A stretch of DNA of 13,401 nucleotides from Bacillota bacterium. GTDB lineage: Bacteria; Bacillota; Clostridia; Christensenellales; Borkfalkiaceae. Below are positions 5,748-12,549 of the stretch, piece by piece. A model generated the notes under the pieces. The model had not been told where the DNA came from and searched no databases. It worked only from the letters and a program-made list of their open reading frames with translations. Location of the stretch: contig QAKO01000117.1 in NCBI GenBank assembly GCA_003343765.1, positions 1 to 13,401 of the forward strand. Direction: 5' to 3'. Made by a program: the position numbers and the translations under genes. Each line of letters opens with the position of its first letter. Positions within the stretch are counted from its first letter, which is position 1.

Positions 5748-7415
5748 ATGGAATACGTCTATTTGTTGTTGCTGCTCGGCGTGGTGATCGCGTTGTGCGT
5801 GCTGATCAACCACATGACCGATCGGCTGAAAATACCTTCGCTGTTATTGTTTATCGGACTCGGGATCGTGTTCGGGGTGTTATTGCGCCCGAAAATCGGG
5901 AACTTTACAGATTATGCTCTTGGCAACGTCGTATGTTCGATATGTCTTGTGTTCGTGATTTTTTACGGCGGATTCGGAACGAACTATAAGGAAGCGAAGC
6001 CTGTTGCGCCGCGTGCGATGTTTCTCTCGTCGATCGGCACGGCTCTGACGGCGGGGATCACGGGCGCGGGAGTGTACGCAATCTTCCGTATTCTGCCGTT
6101 CGGTGGGATCGGCTGGGCGGAGAGCATGCTGATCGGGAGCGTATTGTGCTCCACGGATGCAGCTTCGGTTTTTAATATTCTGCGCTCGCGTCGGCTGAAT
6201 CTGAAATACAGGACTTCGTCTTTATTGGAAATGGAATCTGGCTCCAACGATCCCGTGTCGTACATGCTGACGGCGGTTTTTGTCGCGGTGATCATGGCAC
6301 AGCGCGGCGCGGGGAGTGCGGTCGGCGGCTGGCAGATTTTCGGGATGCTGTGCGCGCAGATCGGATTCGGTGCTCTTTCGGGAATTTTATTCGGAATCTT
6401 GGGGATCGCGGTTTTAAAGCGGTTTTCGCTGTCGATGGGGCAGAGCAGTACGATTTTTATTATTGCCTTGGCGATGATGGCGTATGCAATGCCGTCGGTG
6501 CTTCCCGGACTTTGGGCGGGGAACGGATATCTGGCGGCGTATATTTGCGGGATCATGCTCGGGAATTCGCACATTGCGCAAAAGCGCGATGCGGTACGTT
6601 TTTTTGACGCACTGACGGGCGTTGCGCAGATGGTGATATTTTTCCTGCTCGGACTTTTGGCGACGCCCGAATGGCTGATCCGTCTGCAGGTGATTGTGCC
6701 TGCATTGCTGATTTTTTTGTTCATGACGCTGATTTCACGCCCTGTAGCGATTTCGGCATTGCTTTTGCCTTTCCGTGCGAAAGGCAATCAGATCTTTGTT
6801 GTATCGTGGGCAGGGCTGCGCGGCGTTGCGTCCGTTGTTTTCGCCGTGTATGCGGTCGGGTTGATCGGGGAAGAATATCTCCCATATGATCTTTTTTCCA
6901 TCGTATTCTGCGTGGTTTTGCTCTCGATGCTCGTGCAGGGTACGCTGTTGCCGCTTTTATCCAAAAAGTCTGACATGATCGCGCCTGGCGGCGACGTTCT
7001 GCGTACGTTCAACGATTACCAGGAAGAAGGTTCGGTCAGTTTTGTTAAGATCGTGGTGAGTGAACATCACCCGTGGGCAGGGAAAAAACTCAAAGACTGT
7101 GTAATGCCGCGCGAGTTTCTGATTGTGCTGATCGTGCGCGGCGAAGAAGTGCTTGTCCCGAACGGGGAAACGCAGGTGAATGCGGGCGACTTACTGGTTA
7201 CGGCCGCGCCCGAATTTGAAAACCACGAGGAGTTCGGAATGTATGAAGAATATGTCGGCGATGGGCATGCGTATGCAGGGAAAGCGATCAAAGATCTGAA
7301 TCTGCCGCAAGGCGTCCTGATCGCCATGATCAAGCGCGGCGGCGGTACAGTCATTCCGTACGGAGCGACTGAGTTGCAGTGTGGCGATACCCTCGTCTGC
7401 ATACGATTGATGTAA
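5748..7415 (+). CDS. Cation (K+ or Na+)/proton antiporter, NhaP2/CvrA-like, with two TrkA-C domains
   Basis: The product is 555 residues. Residues 1 to about 415 form a membrane domain of about 12 helices of the monovalent cation:proton antiporter superfamily. Family landmarks are STDAASVF (135-142), ESGSNDP with the Asn167-Asp168 ion-site pair, and SWAGLRGVAS near residue 355. Two cytoplasmic TrkA-C (RCK-C) modules follow, at about 428-490 and 500-555. Each has the pattern hydrophobic strand, AGK, L-x-LP or similar, an I-x-RG strand, P-x-G, then GD-x-LV. No NAD-binding RCK-N domain lies between the membrane part and these modules. The likely job is exchange of K+ or Na+ for H+ in pH, osmotic or potassium homeostasis. 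GGGAG lies 6 bases before the ATG. The gene starts 35 bases after the lipid-kinase remnant and is probably co-transcribed with it. The ion preference cannot be read from the sequence. Confidence 0.9.
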   Translation: MEYVYLLLLLGVVIALCVLINHMTDRLKIPSLLLFIGLGIVFGVLLRPKIGNFTDYALGNVVCSICLVFVIFYGGFGTNYKEAKPVAPRAMFLSSIGTALTAGITGAGVYAIFRILPFGGIGWAESMLIGSVLCSTDAASVFNILRSRRLNLKYRTSSLLEMESGSNDPVSYMLTAVFVAVIMAQRGAGSAVGGWQIFGMLCAQIGFGALSGILFGILGIAVLKRFSLSMGQSSTIFIIALAMMAYAMPSVLPGLWAGNGYLAAYICGIMLGNSHIAQKRDAVRFFDALTGVAQMVIFFLLGLLATPEWLIRLQVIVPALLIFLFMTLISRPVAISALLLPFRAKGNQIFVVSWAGLRGVASVVFAVYAVGLIGEEYLPYDLFSIVFCVVLLSMLVQGTLLPLLSKKSDMIAPGGDVLRTFNDYQEEGSVSFVKIVVSEHHPWAGKKLKDCVMPREFLIVLIVRGEEVLVPNGETQVNAGDLLVTAAPEFENHEEFGMYEEYVGDGHAYAGKAIKDLNLPQGVLIAMIKRGGGTVIPYGATELQCGDTLVCIRLM

Positions 7416-7433
7416 ATTATTCTTGTATTTTTA

Positions 7434-7471
7434 CAGGCGCATCCCGCACAATGCCGTGCGGGATGCGCCTG
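7434..7471 (+). terminator. Long hairpin terminator downstream of the antiporter
   Basis: A perfect 16-bp stem (7434-7449 with 7456-7471) encloses a 6-base loop, with one more A-T pair possible at its base. It starts 19 bases after the antiporter stop. The following tract is only moderately T-rich (TTCTTG), so the strength comes from the stem. Confidence 0.75.
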
Positions 7472-7607
7472 TTCTTGCAAAAACCGCTTTTCAAACGGAT
7501 GGCGAGCGGGCATATATCGCAAGCATCTGAAATAGGGCTGAGAAAGAATACAGTCGGATAAAAACTTGAAATTTTTGGTATAACGCGACTGCTTTTTACA
7601 GACAGAA
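7472..7607. other. Intergenic stretch with no gene seen
   Basis: These bases between two strong hairpins hold no convincing open frame, ribosome binding site or promoter. With the two hairpins and the next stretch they make a 426-base gap between the antiporter and sepF. Confidence 0.6.
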
Positions 7608-7645
7608 AAGAAAGGCGGCAGGTTTTGCAACCTGCCGCCTTTCTT
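7608..7645. terminator. Bidirectional terminator between convergent operons
   Basis: A perfect 17-bp stem (7608-7624 with 7629-7645) has a 4-base loop. On the minus strand the stem runs into TTTCTTTTCTG, which fits termination of the yggS-sepF transcript. On the plus strand the 3' arm itself ends in CTTTCTT, so it can back up the antiporter terminator. Confidence 0.8.
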
Positions 7646-7841
7646 GGTTCAGTGTATTTCTCGCATCTGCTCCCATAGGAGCAGTGTAAAAGAAAACGAA
7701 TGGATATAATTTCGGCTTCCTGCTTTTCTGCCGTGAAAAGTCAGAAATTTAATTAAAATCCCCCGCAGTTTACTTGGCTAAAAGCCTTTTAAGGGATTCG
7801 CCGATCCGTCGGCGAAAAAATATTTTTGCGAAAGGGGAACA
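7646..7841. other. Non-coding 3' region of the sepF transcript with small hairpins
   Basis: No gene is seen. Two further inverted repeats are present. One is at 7667-7684 (7-bp stem CTGCTCC/GGAGCAG, 4-base loop). The other is at 7797-7816 (8-bp stem TTCGCCGA/TCGGCGAA, 4-base loop), next to an A/T-rich stretch. Neither has a T tract on the minus strand, so they look like structures within a long 3' untranslated region rather than terminators. A small RNA is possible but unsupported. Confidence 0.45.
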
Positions 7842-8174
7842 TTATTTTTGGTCTACGCCGTCGGGGGTAAAGATATACATATCTTTTTGCAGGAGTGCCA
7901 TGCCGCCGCCGAGTGCGTAGATCGCACCGCTGAGCATATCGGTCACGCGCGTCGCGGTGGAATCGCTCAGTTCGTTCACATAAACGATGACGGTCAGATT
8001 GTCCTTGAATCGATCGATGATCTCTTCGACGTCCGCAAAAGATCTGGGACGGCGTATCTGCATGGGGCGGCTGCCTTCTTCGCGGCTGAAATGCTGTTTT
8101 GCGGGCAGAGCTTCTCCGGGAATCGACCGTTTTTTAAATTCGTTCTTTTGTCTGAAACTATCAAACAATCCCAT
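7842..8174 (-). CDS. sepF: Cell division protein SepF
   Basis: The product is 110 residues, shorter than the roughly 150 of Bacillus SepF because the linker is short. SepF binds the C-terminal tail of FtsZ, assembles into arcs or rings and anchors the Z ring to the membrane. The N-terminal MGLFDSFRQK can form the amphipathic membrane-targeting helix. After a linker rich in charged residues, the SepF core runs from about residue 38 to 106, with RPRSFADVEEIIDRF, NLTVIVYVNEL and the glycine-rich GAIYALGGGMALL, followed by an IFTP strand. AGGGGG lies close upstream of the ATG at 8174. The gene starts 18 bases after the yggS stop, and the yggS-sepF order is common in Gram-positive division clusters. 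Its transcript probably ends at the hairpin at 7608-7645. Confidence 0.92.
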   Translation of the reverse strand: MGLFDSFRQKNEFKKRSIPGEALPAKQHFSREEGSRPMQIRRPRSFADVEEIIDRFKDNLTVIVYVNELSDSTATRVTDMLSGAIYALGGGMALLQKDMYIFTPDGVDQK

Positions 8175-8192
8175 GTCTCCCCCTTGCTTTGA

Positions 8193-8873
8193 TCAGTCGT
8201 TGACAGGAGCCTGTATTTTTCTGGGGCCGAACAGGGAAGTTCCCAGACGGACCATGTTGCTGCCGCATTCCACGCACAGTTTCCAGTCTCCGCTCATGCC
8301 CATCGAAAGATGACAGATATTCTTATCCTGCTCCTTTATTGTATCATAAATTTCGCGCATAGACAAGCATAATGAGCGTAAATGTTGCGTATCTTCGCAA
8401 ATTGGCAGCATTCCCATCAGTCCGCGAATACGGATATTGGGATACTTTACCAATTTCTGATAAGCGTCCTGCACATTTTCAAGGGAAAACCCGCTTTTGG
8501 AAAGTTCGTTGCCGATGTTTACTTCGATCAGACAATCGGCTGTCCAGTTTGCTTTTTCCGCACGCTTTTGCAATTCTTCTGCCAGATCAAAGCGGTCGAG
8601 CGAATGGATCAGATAACATTTCCCGATCAGGTATTTGATTTTATTTGTCTGCAGATGTCCGATAAAATGACGGTTTGCCCCGCGGACAAGGTCGAACTTG
8701 TCCCGAAATTCCTGTACCTTGTTTTCTCCGATGTCCGTAATGCCTGCGGCGATCGCTTCGTTGATTTCTTCGGGAGTGCGCGTCTTGGTCGCGGCAACAA
8801 GCGTTATTTTTTCTCCGTAAGGGTTTCCGTTTGCAATTTCAGCGAGCGTTTTCTTTACGTTATCTGCTATCAT
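8193..8873 (-). CDS. yggS: YggS/PLPBP family pyridoxal phosphate homeostasis protein
   Basis: The product is 226 residues, normal for the family. These cytoplasmic proteins bind pyridoxal 5'-phosphate in an alanine-racemase-like barrel, have no known catalytic activity, and help keep free PLP and amino/keto-acid pools in balance. The PLP lysine is Lys30 in LVAATKTR. Other family blocks are DIGENKVQEF, HFIGHLQTNK, LIEVNIG, IRGLMGMLP, LSMGMSGD and VRLGTSLFG. I chose the ATG at 8873 because GAGG lies about 7 bases upstream and the family alignment begins here. The frame extends to 8942 but that part lies over the promoter. It is the first gene of an operon with sepF, 18 bases downstream. The protein is also known as YlmE in Bacillus. 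Confidence 0.94.
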   Translation of the reverse strand: MIADNVKKTLAEIANGNPYGEKITLVAATKTRTPEEINEAIAAGITDIGENKVQEFRDKFDLVRGANRHFIGHLQTNKIKYLIGKCYLIHSLDRFDLAEELQKRAEKANWTADCLIEVNIGNELSKSGFSLENVQDAYQKLVKYPNIRIRGLMGMLPICEDTQHLRSLCLSMREIYDTIKEQDKNICHLSMGMSGDWKLCVECGSNMVRLGTSLFGPRKIQAPVND

Positions 8874-8906
8874 ACAGCCGCCTCGGTTGAATATTTTTCT
8901 GATATT

Positions 8907-8936
8907 ATTATACCGCACAAAAGGGACGCCTGTCAA
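8907..8936 (-). promoter_or_regulatory. yggS: Promoter of the yggS-sepF operon
   Basis: On the minus strand, consensus TTGACA (8936-8931) and consensus TATAAT (8912-8907) are separated by 18 bases. The predicted start is near 8900, giving a leader of about 27 bases. This is one of the strongest-looking promoters in the window. Confidence 0.8.
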
Positions 8937-8985
8937 CCGCACAAAATATCTGTATGTTTTCGGGTGCAGAAAAATGTCATGATGG

Positions 8986-9014
8986 TTGCAAGCGATACAA
9001 AAATATGATAGAAT
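8986..9014 (+). promoter_or_regulatory. Promoter of the DUF4177 gene
   Basis: TTGCAA at 8986-8991, a 17-base spacer and TAGAAT at 9009-9014 point toward the small gene at 9063. The predicted start is near 9021, so the leader is about 42 bases. AGGAG lies 10 bases before the ATG. Confidence 0.65.
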
Positions 9015-9062
9015 ACAAGGCGGAAGATACGGATTCTAGGATTAAAAAGGAGAGAATATCAA

Positions 9063-9248
9063 ATGAAAAAATACGAGTACATGACGGCAGATCTGGGAGC
9101 GGAGCCGTCCTTTAACGTTCATAAAAAGATGGAGAGGTATATTGAAAAGCTGAACGAATACGGCAGACAGGGCTGGCGGCTGATTTCCGGGACGGATGAT
9201 TGGAAATATTCAGTCTTTGAGCGTGAAATCGAAGATACGGAGAAATAA
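9063..9248 (+). CDS. DUF4177 domain small protein
   Basis: The product is 61 residues and charged, with no signal peptide or membrane segment. It begins MKKYEYMT and has the family pattern of an N-terminal beta strand, a helix (residues about 20-34), the N-x-x-G-x-x-GW-x-LIS block (NEYGRQGWRLIS, 31-42) and a final strand ending in FEREI. This matches DUF4177, a family of small proteins with no established function. AGGAG lies 10 bases upstream. The gene stands alone, with its own promoter and a long hairpin directly after it, between the divergent yggS operon and the convergent leu operon. The domain call rests on the YEY-start and GW-x-LIS pattern. Confidence 0.85.
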   Translation: MKKYEYMTADLGAEPSFNVHKKMERYIEKLNEYGRQGWRLISGTDDWKYSVFEREIEDTEK

Positions 9249-9264
9249 TTTTTGTTTGTGATAC

Positions 9265-9304
9265 GTCAAAGAGCGCAAAGATTGTGAGCTTTGCGCTCTT
9301 TGAC
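9265..9304 (+). terminator. Hairpin downstream of the DUF4177 gene
   Basis: A perfect 16-bp stem (9265-9280 with 9289-9304) has an 8-base loop and starts 17 bases after the stop codon. The 3' arm contains CTCTTTGAC but no T tract follows, so it may act as a terminator only in part, or mainly protect the 3' end. Confidence 0.6.
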
Positions 9305-9360
9305 AGAAAAGACGAGAAAGAATGATATGCGTGTCATGTATTCTTGTAAGAAAATCCGAA

Positions 9361-9398
9361 GCGCCGCCGTCTGCAAAAGATTTCGCAGACGGCGGCGC
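9361..9398. terminator. leuB: Terminator of the leuCDB operon, possibly bidirectional
   Basis: A perfect GC-rich 14-bp stem (9361-9374 with 9385-9398) has a 10-base loop. On the minus strand it is followed by TTCGGATTTTCTT, about 60 bases after the leuB stop. On the plus strand it runs into CGCTTTATTTG, so it may also stop read-through from the DUF4177 gene. Confidence 0.75.
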
Positions 9399-9458
9399 CG
9401 CTTTATTTGTCTGGCAAAGAAAATACTCAAAATGATGTTGTTGTATTTCCGAAATTTA

Positions 9459-10541
9459 TCAGATCCTTTCGAGAATGAGTTTGGTCATTTCGCTTCCTTT
9501 GACCTGTGTTTTGCCTTCGCTCATGATATCGGCGGTGCGGTAACCTGCGTCCAGCACGTCGTTGACGGCTTTTTCGATGGCTTCCGCTTCTTTCATCATA
9601 TCGAAAGAGTCGCGCAGCATCATAGCCGCGGAAAGGATGGTCGCGATCGGGTTGGCAAGGTCTTTGCCTGCGATGTCGGGTGCGGAACCGTGAATGGGTT
9701 CGTACAGCCCGCGTTTGGTCGCACCCAGCGAAGAGGAGGCGAGCATGCCGATGGAACCCGTGATCATGGCCGCTTCGTCGGAGAGGATATCGCCGAAAAT
9801 GTTGGAAGTAAGCACAACGTCGAACTGCGACGGGTTTTTCACGAGCTGCATGGCGGTATTGTCCACGAGCATATCGGTCAGTTCCACGTCGGGGTAATCT
9901 TTTGCGACTTCGTGCACGACTTCTCTCCACAGACGGGAAGATTCCAGCACGTTTGCCTTGTCGATCGAGGTAACGTGATGGCGGCGTTTGCGCGCCAGCT
10001 CGAAAGCGATCTTTGCGATGCGTTTAACTTCTTCCACGCTGTATTTTTCGGTGTCGTAAGCAAATTCGCCGCCTTCGCCGACGCCTCTGCCGCGTTCACC
10101 GAAATAGATCCCGCCGATCAGTTCGCGTACGACGACCATATCAATACCTTTTTCTGCGATGTCTTTGCGGAGCGGACAAGCGCCTGCTAGGGCAGGGAAA
10201 AGTTTGGCGGGGCGCAGGTTGGAATACAGTCCGAGCGCCGCGCGGATCTTTAAAAGTCCCGCTTCGGGACGAAGGTGTCCCGGAAGATTTTCGATGCGTT
10301 TGTCGCCGACGGCTCCGCCCACTGCGCCGAGCAGAACGCTGTCGGATGCGAGACAGCGGTCGATCGTGTACTGGGGCAGGGGTTCGCCCGTCTTTTCGAT
10401 GGCGCAAACGCCCATCAAAAGCTGTTCGAATTCAAATTCATGCCCGAATTTTTCGCCGATTTTGTTCATTACCGCAATGGCTGCGTCCGTGATCTCGGGG
10501 CCGATTCCGTCGCCCGCGAGTACTGCTATATGTTTTTTCAT
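9459..10541 (-). CDS. leuB: 3-isopropylmalate dehydrogenase
   Basis: The product is 360 residues, full length. It oxidises and decarboxylates (2R,3S)-3-isopropylmalate with NAD+ to 2-oxoisocaproate, the keto acid that is transaminated to leucine. Beta-decarboxylating dehydrogenase landmarks are visible: GDGIGPE (10-16), substrate arginines in KIR (Arg100), NLRP (Arg110) and RELIGG (Arg139), Tyr146, Lys195 in TSIDKANVL, and the metal-binding Asp227, Asp251 and Asp255 around FGDILSDE. The cofactor loop HGSAPDIAGKDLANP (284-298) matches NAD-dependent LeuB. GAGGTG lies about 5 bases before the ATG. It is the last gene of leuC-leuD-leuB, starting 37 bases after leuD, and is followed by a strong hairpin. 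Confidence 0.97.
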   Translation of the reverse strand: MKKHIAVLAGDGIGPEITDAAIAVMNKIGEKFGHEFEFEQLLMGVCAIEKTGEPLPQYTIDRCLASDSVLLGAVGGAVGDKRIENLPGHLRPEAGLLKIRAALGLYSNLRPAKLFPALAGACPLRKDIAEKGIDMVVVRELIGGIYFGERGRGVGEGGEFAYDTEKYSVEEVKRIAKIAFELARKRRHHVTSIDKANVLESSRLWREVVHEVAKDYPDVELTDMLVDNTAMQLVKNPSQFDVVLTSNIFGDILSDEAAMITGSIGMLASSSLGATKRGLYEPIHGSAPDIAGKDLANPIATILSAAMMLRDSFDMMKEAEAIEKAVNDVLDAGYRTADIMSEGKTQVKGSEMTKLILERI

Positions 10542-10578
10542 AAAAACACCTCAATATTCAATGAATTGTATATGTTGT

Positions 10579-11067
10579 TTATTTTGCCGCTTTGATGGAA
10601 GCGATCAGGCCGCCTTTGTCGATGATATTCTGAATAAATTCGGGGAAAGGTTCCGCCTTGAAGGTCTTGCCAGTCGTTTCGTTGACGATCTCGCCCTTGG
10701 AAAGGTCGCAGGATACGACGTCGCCCGCTTTGATGTTGGCAACCGCTTCGGGACATTCGAGAATGGGAAGCCCGATGTTGATGGAGTTGCGGTAGAAAAT
10801 GCGCGCAAAGGAATTGGCGATGACCAGCGAAATGCCGCTTGCTTTGATGGCGATAGGGGCGTGTTCGCGGGAAGAGCCGCAGCCGAAGTTATCCTGTGCG
10901 ACCATTATGTCGCCTTTTTTGACTTTCTTTACGAAATCTTTGTCAATGTCTTCCATGCAGTGGGAAGCAAGCTCCGTTTCCGAAGTCGTGTTCAGATACC
11001 GTGCCGGAATGATAACGTCTGTATCGACGTCGTTGCCGTATTTGAAAACAGTGCCTTTAACTGTCAT
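10579..11067 (-). CDS. leuD: 3-isopropylmalate dehydratase small subunit
   Basis: The product is 162 residues, the length of the short LeuD type found in clostridia and archaea. With LeuC it forms isopropylmalate isomerase, which converts 2-isopropylmalate to 3-isopropylmalate. The swivel-domain landmarks are DVDTDVIIPARYL (13-25), DNFGCGSSREHAP (59-71), where the serine/arginine loop contacts substrate, and the ANSFARIFYRNSINIGLP block. AGGAG lies 6 bases before the ATG. It follows leuC by 74 bases and precedes leuB by 37. The leuC-leuD gap holds no convincing promoter or stable hairpin, so the three genes are probably one transcript. Confidence 0.97.
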   Translation of the reverse strand: MTVKGTVFKYGNDVDTDVIIPARYLNTTSETELASHCMEDIDKDFVKKVKKGDIMVAQDNFGCGSSREHAPIAIKASGISLVIANSFARIFYRNSINIGLPILECPEAVANIKAGDVVSCDLSKGEIVNETTGKTFKAEPFPEFIQNIIDKGGLIASIKAAK

Positions 11068-11141
11068 AATAGTCTCCTGATTTTAAAATTTCATAGATCC
11101 GCCGTTTGTGGCAGTGGAATCGTCTTTGCTTTGAAAAACGA

Positions 11142-12401
11142 TCAGACTTCGTCGGGGGTAGCGATCTTTCCTGCGATCGCGCTTGCCGCCGCCACATAAG
11201 GGGAAGCAAGGTATACTTCGCTGTCAACGTGACCCATGCGCCCGACAAAATTGCGGTTCGTGGTTGCAACGGCACGTTCGCCCGCCGCGAGAATACCCAT
11301 ATGTCCGCCAAGGCACGGCCCGCAGGTCGGTGTGGAAACCACGGCGCCCGCGTCGATAAACACGTCAAACAATCCTTCGTGCATCGCCTGTTTCCAGATG
11401 GTGTTGGTTGCGGGGATCACGATGCAGCGCACGCCTTTCGCAACGTGTTTGCCTTTGAGAATTTCCGCCGCGATGCGCAGGTCGGAAATATGTCCGTTCG
11501 TGCAGGATCCGATCACGACCTGGTCGATCTTCACGTCGCCCCACTCTTCGGGTGTTCTTGTGTTTTCGGGCAGGTGAGGGAAAGAAACGGTGGGTTTGAG
11601 CGTTGCAAGATCTACTTCGATCACGCGTTCGTATTCCGCATCCGCATCCGCTTCAAATACGCGGATCTCGCGCTTGAATCTGCCGTTGAGATATTCGCGC
11701 GTCACGTCGTCCACGGGGAAAATTCCGTTCTTTGCGCCCGCTTCGATCGCCATGTTGCAGATGGTGAAGCGGTCATCGATGGAAAGGTACTGAATTCCGT
11801 CGCCGACAAATTCCATCGATTTATACAGCGCGCCGTCCACGCCGATCAGCCCGATGATGTGCAGGATAATGTCTTTGCCGCAGATGTATTTTGCGGGTTT
11901 GTTTTTCAGCACGAATTTGATCGCGGAAGGAACTTTGAACCAGCATTTATTGCTCATCATGCCCGCCGCCATGTCCGTGGAACCGACACCCGTCGAAAAT
12001 GCGCCGAGTGCGCCGTAGGTGCAGGTATGGCTGTCCGCACCGATCACGAGATCCCCCGCGCCGACCAGTCCCTGTTCGGGCAGAAGTGCGTGTTCGATTC
12101 CCATGCGTCCCACGTCAAAGAAATTGTCAACTCCGAATTTGTTTGCAAAATTACGCACCGTCTTGACCTGTTCCGCCGCCTTGATGTCCTTGTTCGGCGT
12201 AAAGTGATCCATGACCATGCTCACCCGCTCGGGGCATTTGATGCAGGAAAATCCTGCCTTTTCAAATTCTTTTACAGCCACGGGCGAGGTGATGTCGTTG
12301 CCGAGTACCATGTCCAGCTCTGCGTTGATCAGTTGTCCCGCCTTCACGCTCTCGAGTCCTGCATGGTAGGCAAGTATCTTCTGAGACATTGTCATTCCCA
12401 T
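11142..12401 (-). CDS. leuC: 3-isopropylmalate dehydratase large subunit
   Basis: The product is 419 residues, the shorter LeuC type that pairs with the short LeuD. It carries the 4Fe-4S cluster of isopropylmalate isomerase. Cluster cysteines are Cys300 in IGSCTNG and Cys360/Cys363 in TCGPCLGG. Other aconitase-family blocks are GADSHTCTYGALGAF (121-135) and NRNFVGRMGH (382-391). I chose the ATG at 12401 because AAGGAG lies 11 bases upstream and MGMTMSQKIL matches the typical N-terminus of this type. An ATG in frame at 12431 would precede the ribosome binding site. It is the first gene of the operon, with a leader of about 50 bases. No T-box, leader peptide or attenuator is visible in that leader, so control is more likely through the divergent LysR-type regulator. 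Confidence 0.97.
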   Translation of the reverse strand: MGMTMSQKILAYHAGLESVKAGQLINAELDMVLGNDITSPVAVKEFEKAGFSCIKCPERVSMVMDHFTPNKDIKAAEQVKTVRNFANKFGVDNFFDVGRMGIEHALLPEQGLVGAGDLVIGADSHTCTYGALGAFSTGVGSTDMAAGMMSNKCWFKVPSAIKFVLKNKPAKYICGKDIILHIIGLIGVDGALYKSMEFVGDGIQYLSIDDRFTICNMAIEAGAKNGIFPVDDVTREYLNGRFKREIRVFEADADAEYERVIEVDLATLKPTVSFPHLPENTRTPEEWGDVKIDQVVIGSCTNGHISDLRIAAEILKGKHVAKGVRCIVIPATNTIWKQAMHEGLFDVFIDAGAVVSTPTCGPCLGGHMGILAAGERAVATTNRNFVGRMGHVDSEVYLASPYVAAASAIAGKIATPDEV

Positions 12402-12449
12402 AGAAATTGTATCTCCTTCGAAAAAAATCATTTTTCCATTGCTTTTTTG

Positions 12450-12478
12450 TTGCTCTATTATATCACATATGATATAAT
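12450..12478 (+). promoter_or_regulatory. Promoter of the LysR-family regulator gene
   Basis: TTGCTC at 12450-12455, a 17-base spacer and a perfect TATAAT at 12473-12478 predict a start near 12485 and a leader of about 65 bases. It is interlocked with the leuC promoter on the other strand. Confidence 0.6.
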
Positions 12479-12485
12479 TTGTAAA
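12457..12485 (-). promoter_or_regulatory. leuC: Promoter of the leuCDB operon
   Basis: On the minus strand, TTTACA (12485-12480), a 17-base spacer and a perfect TATAAT (12462-12457) predict a start near 12450. Its -10 and the -10 of the divergent regulator promoter form the two arms of a perfect 9-bp inverted repeat at 12457-12478 with a 4-base centre. Confidence 0.72.
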
Positions 12486-12500
12486 CGATTTATAAAATAG

Positions 12501-12514
12501 ATAATTTTAATTAT
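12501..12514. promoter_or_regulatory. Candidate regulator binding site between leuC and the LysR-family gene
   Basis: ATAATT-TT-AATTAT is a perfect inverted repeat with a 2-base centre. It lies 51-64 bases upstream of the predicted leuC start, close to where LysR-type proteins usually bind upstream of target promoters. It also lies within the predicted leader of the regulator, which would suit autoregulation. It is AT-rich and could be a chance palindrome. Confidence 0.4.
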
Positions 12515-12549
12515 GCTAATCGGTATTTTCGATTGCAGGGGAGGCGGGA

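Noticed and set aside
11068..11141. Internal promoter or terminator between leuC and leuD
   Set aside because: Only a normal ribosome binding site is clear. No paired -35/-10 or stable stem with a T tract is present.
9291..11199. Two long plus-strand open frames opposite leuB and leuD
   Set aside because: They are antisense to well-supported genes, have no domain pattern, and run through the leu terminator or across gene borders.
12402..12450. T-box, leucine leader peptide or attenuator upstream of leuC
   Set aside because: The predicted leader is only about 50 bases and shows no leucine-codon run, T-box sequence or terminator/antiterminator pair.
11106..12500. Long plus-strand open frame of 464 residues
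   Set aside because: It is entirely antisense to leuC and its promoter. It has His/Arg/Phe-rich composition without family motifs and is a codon-bias shadow.
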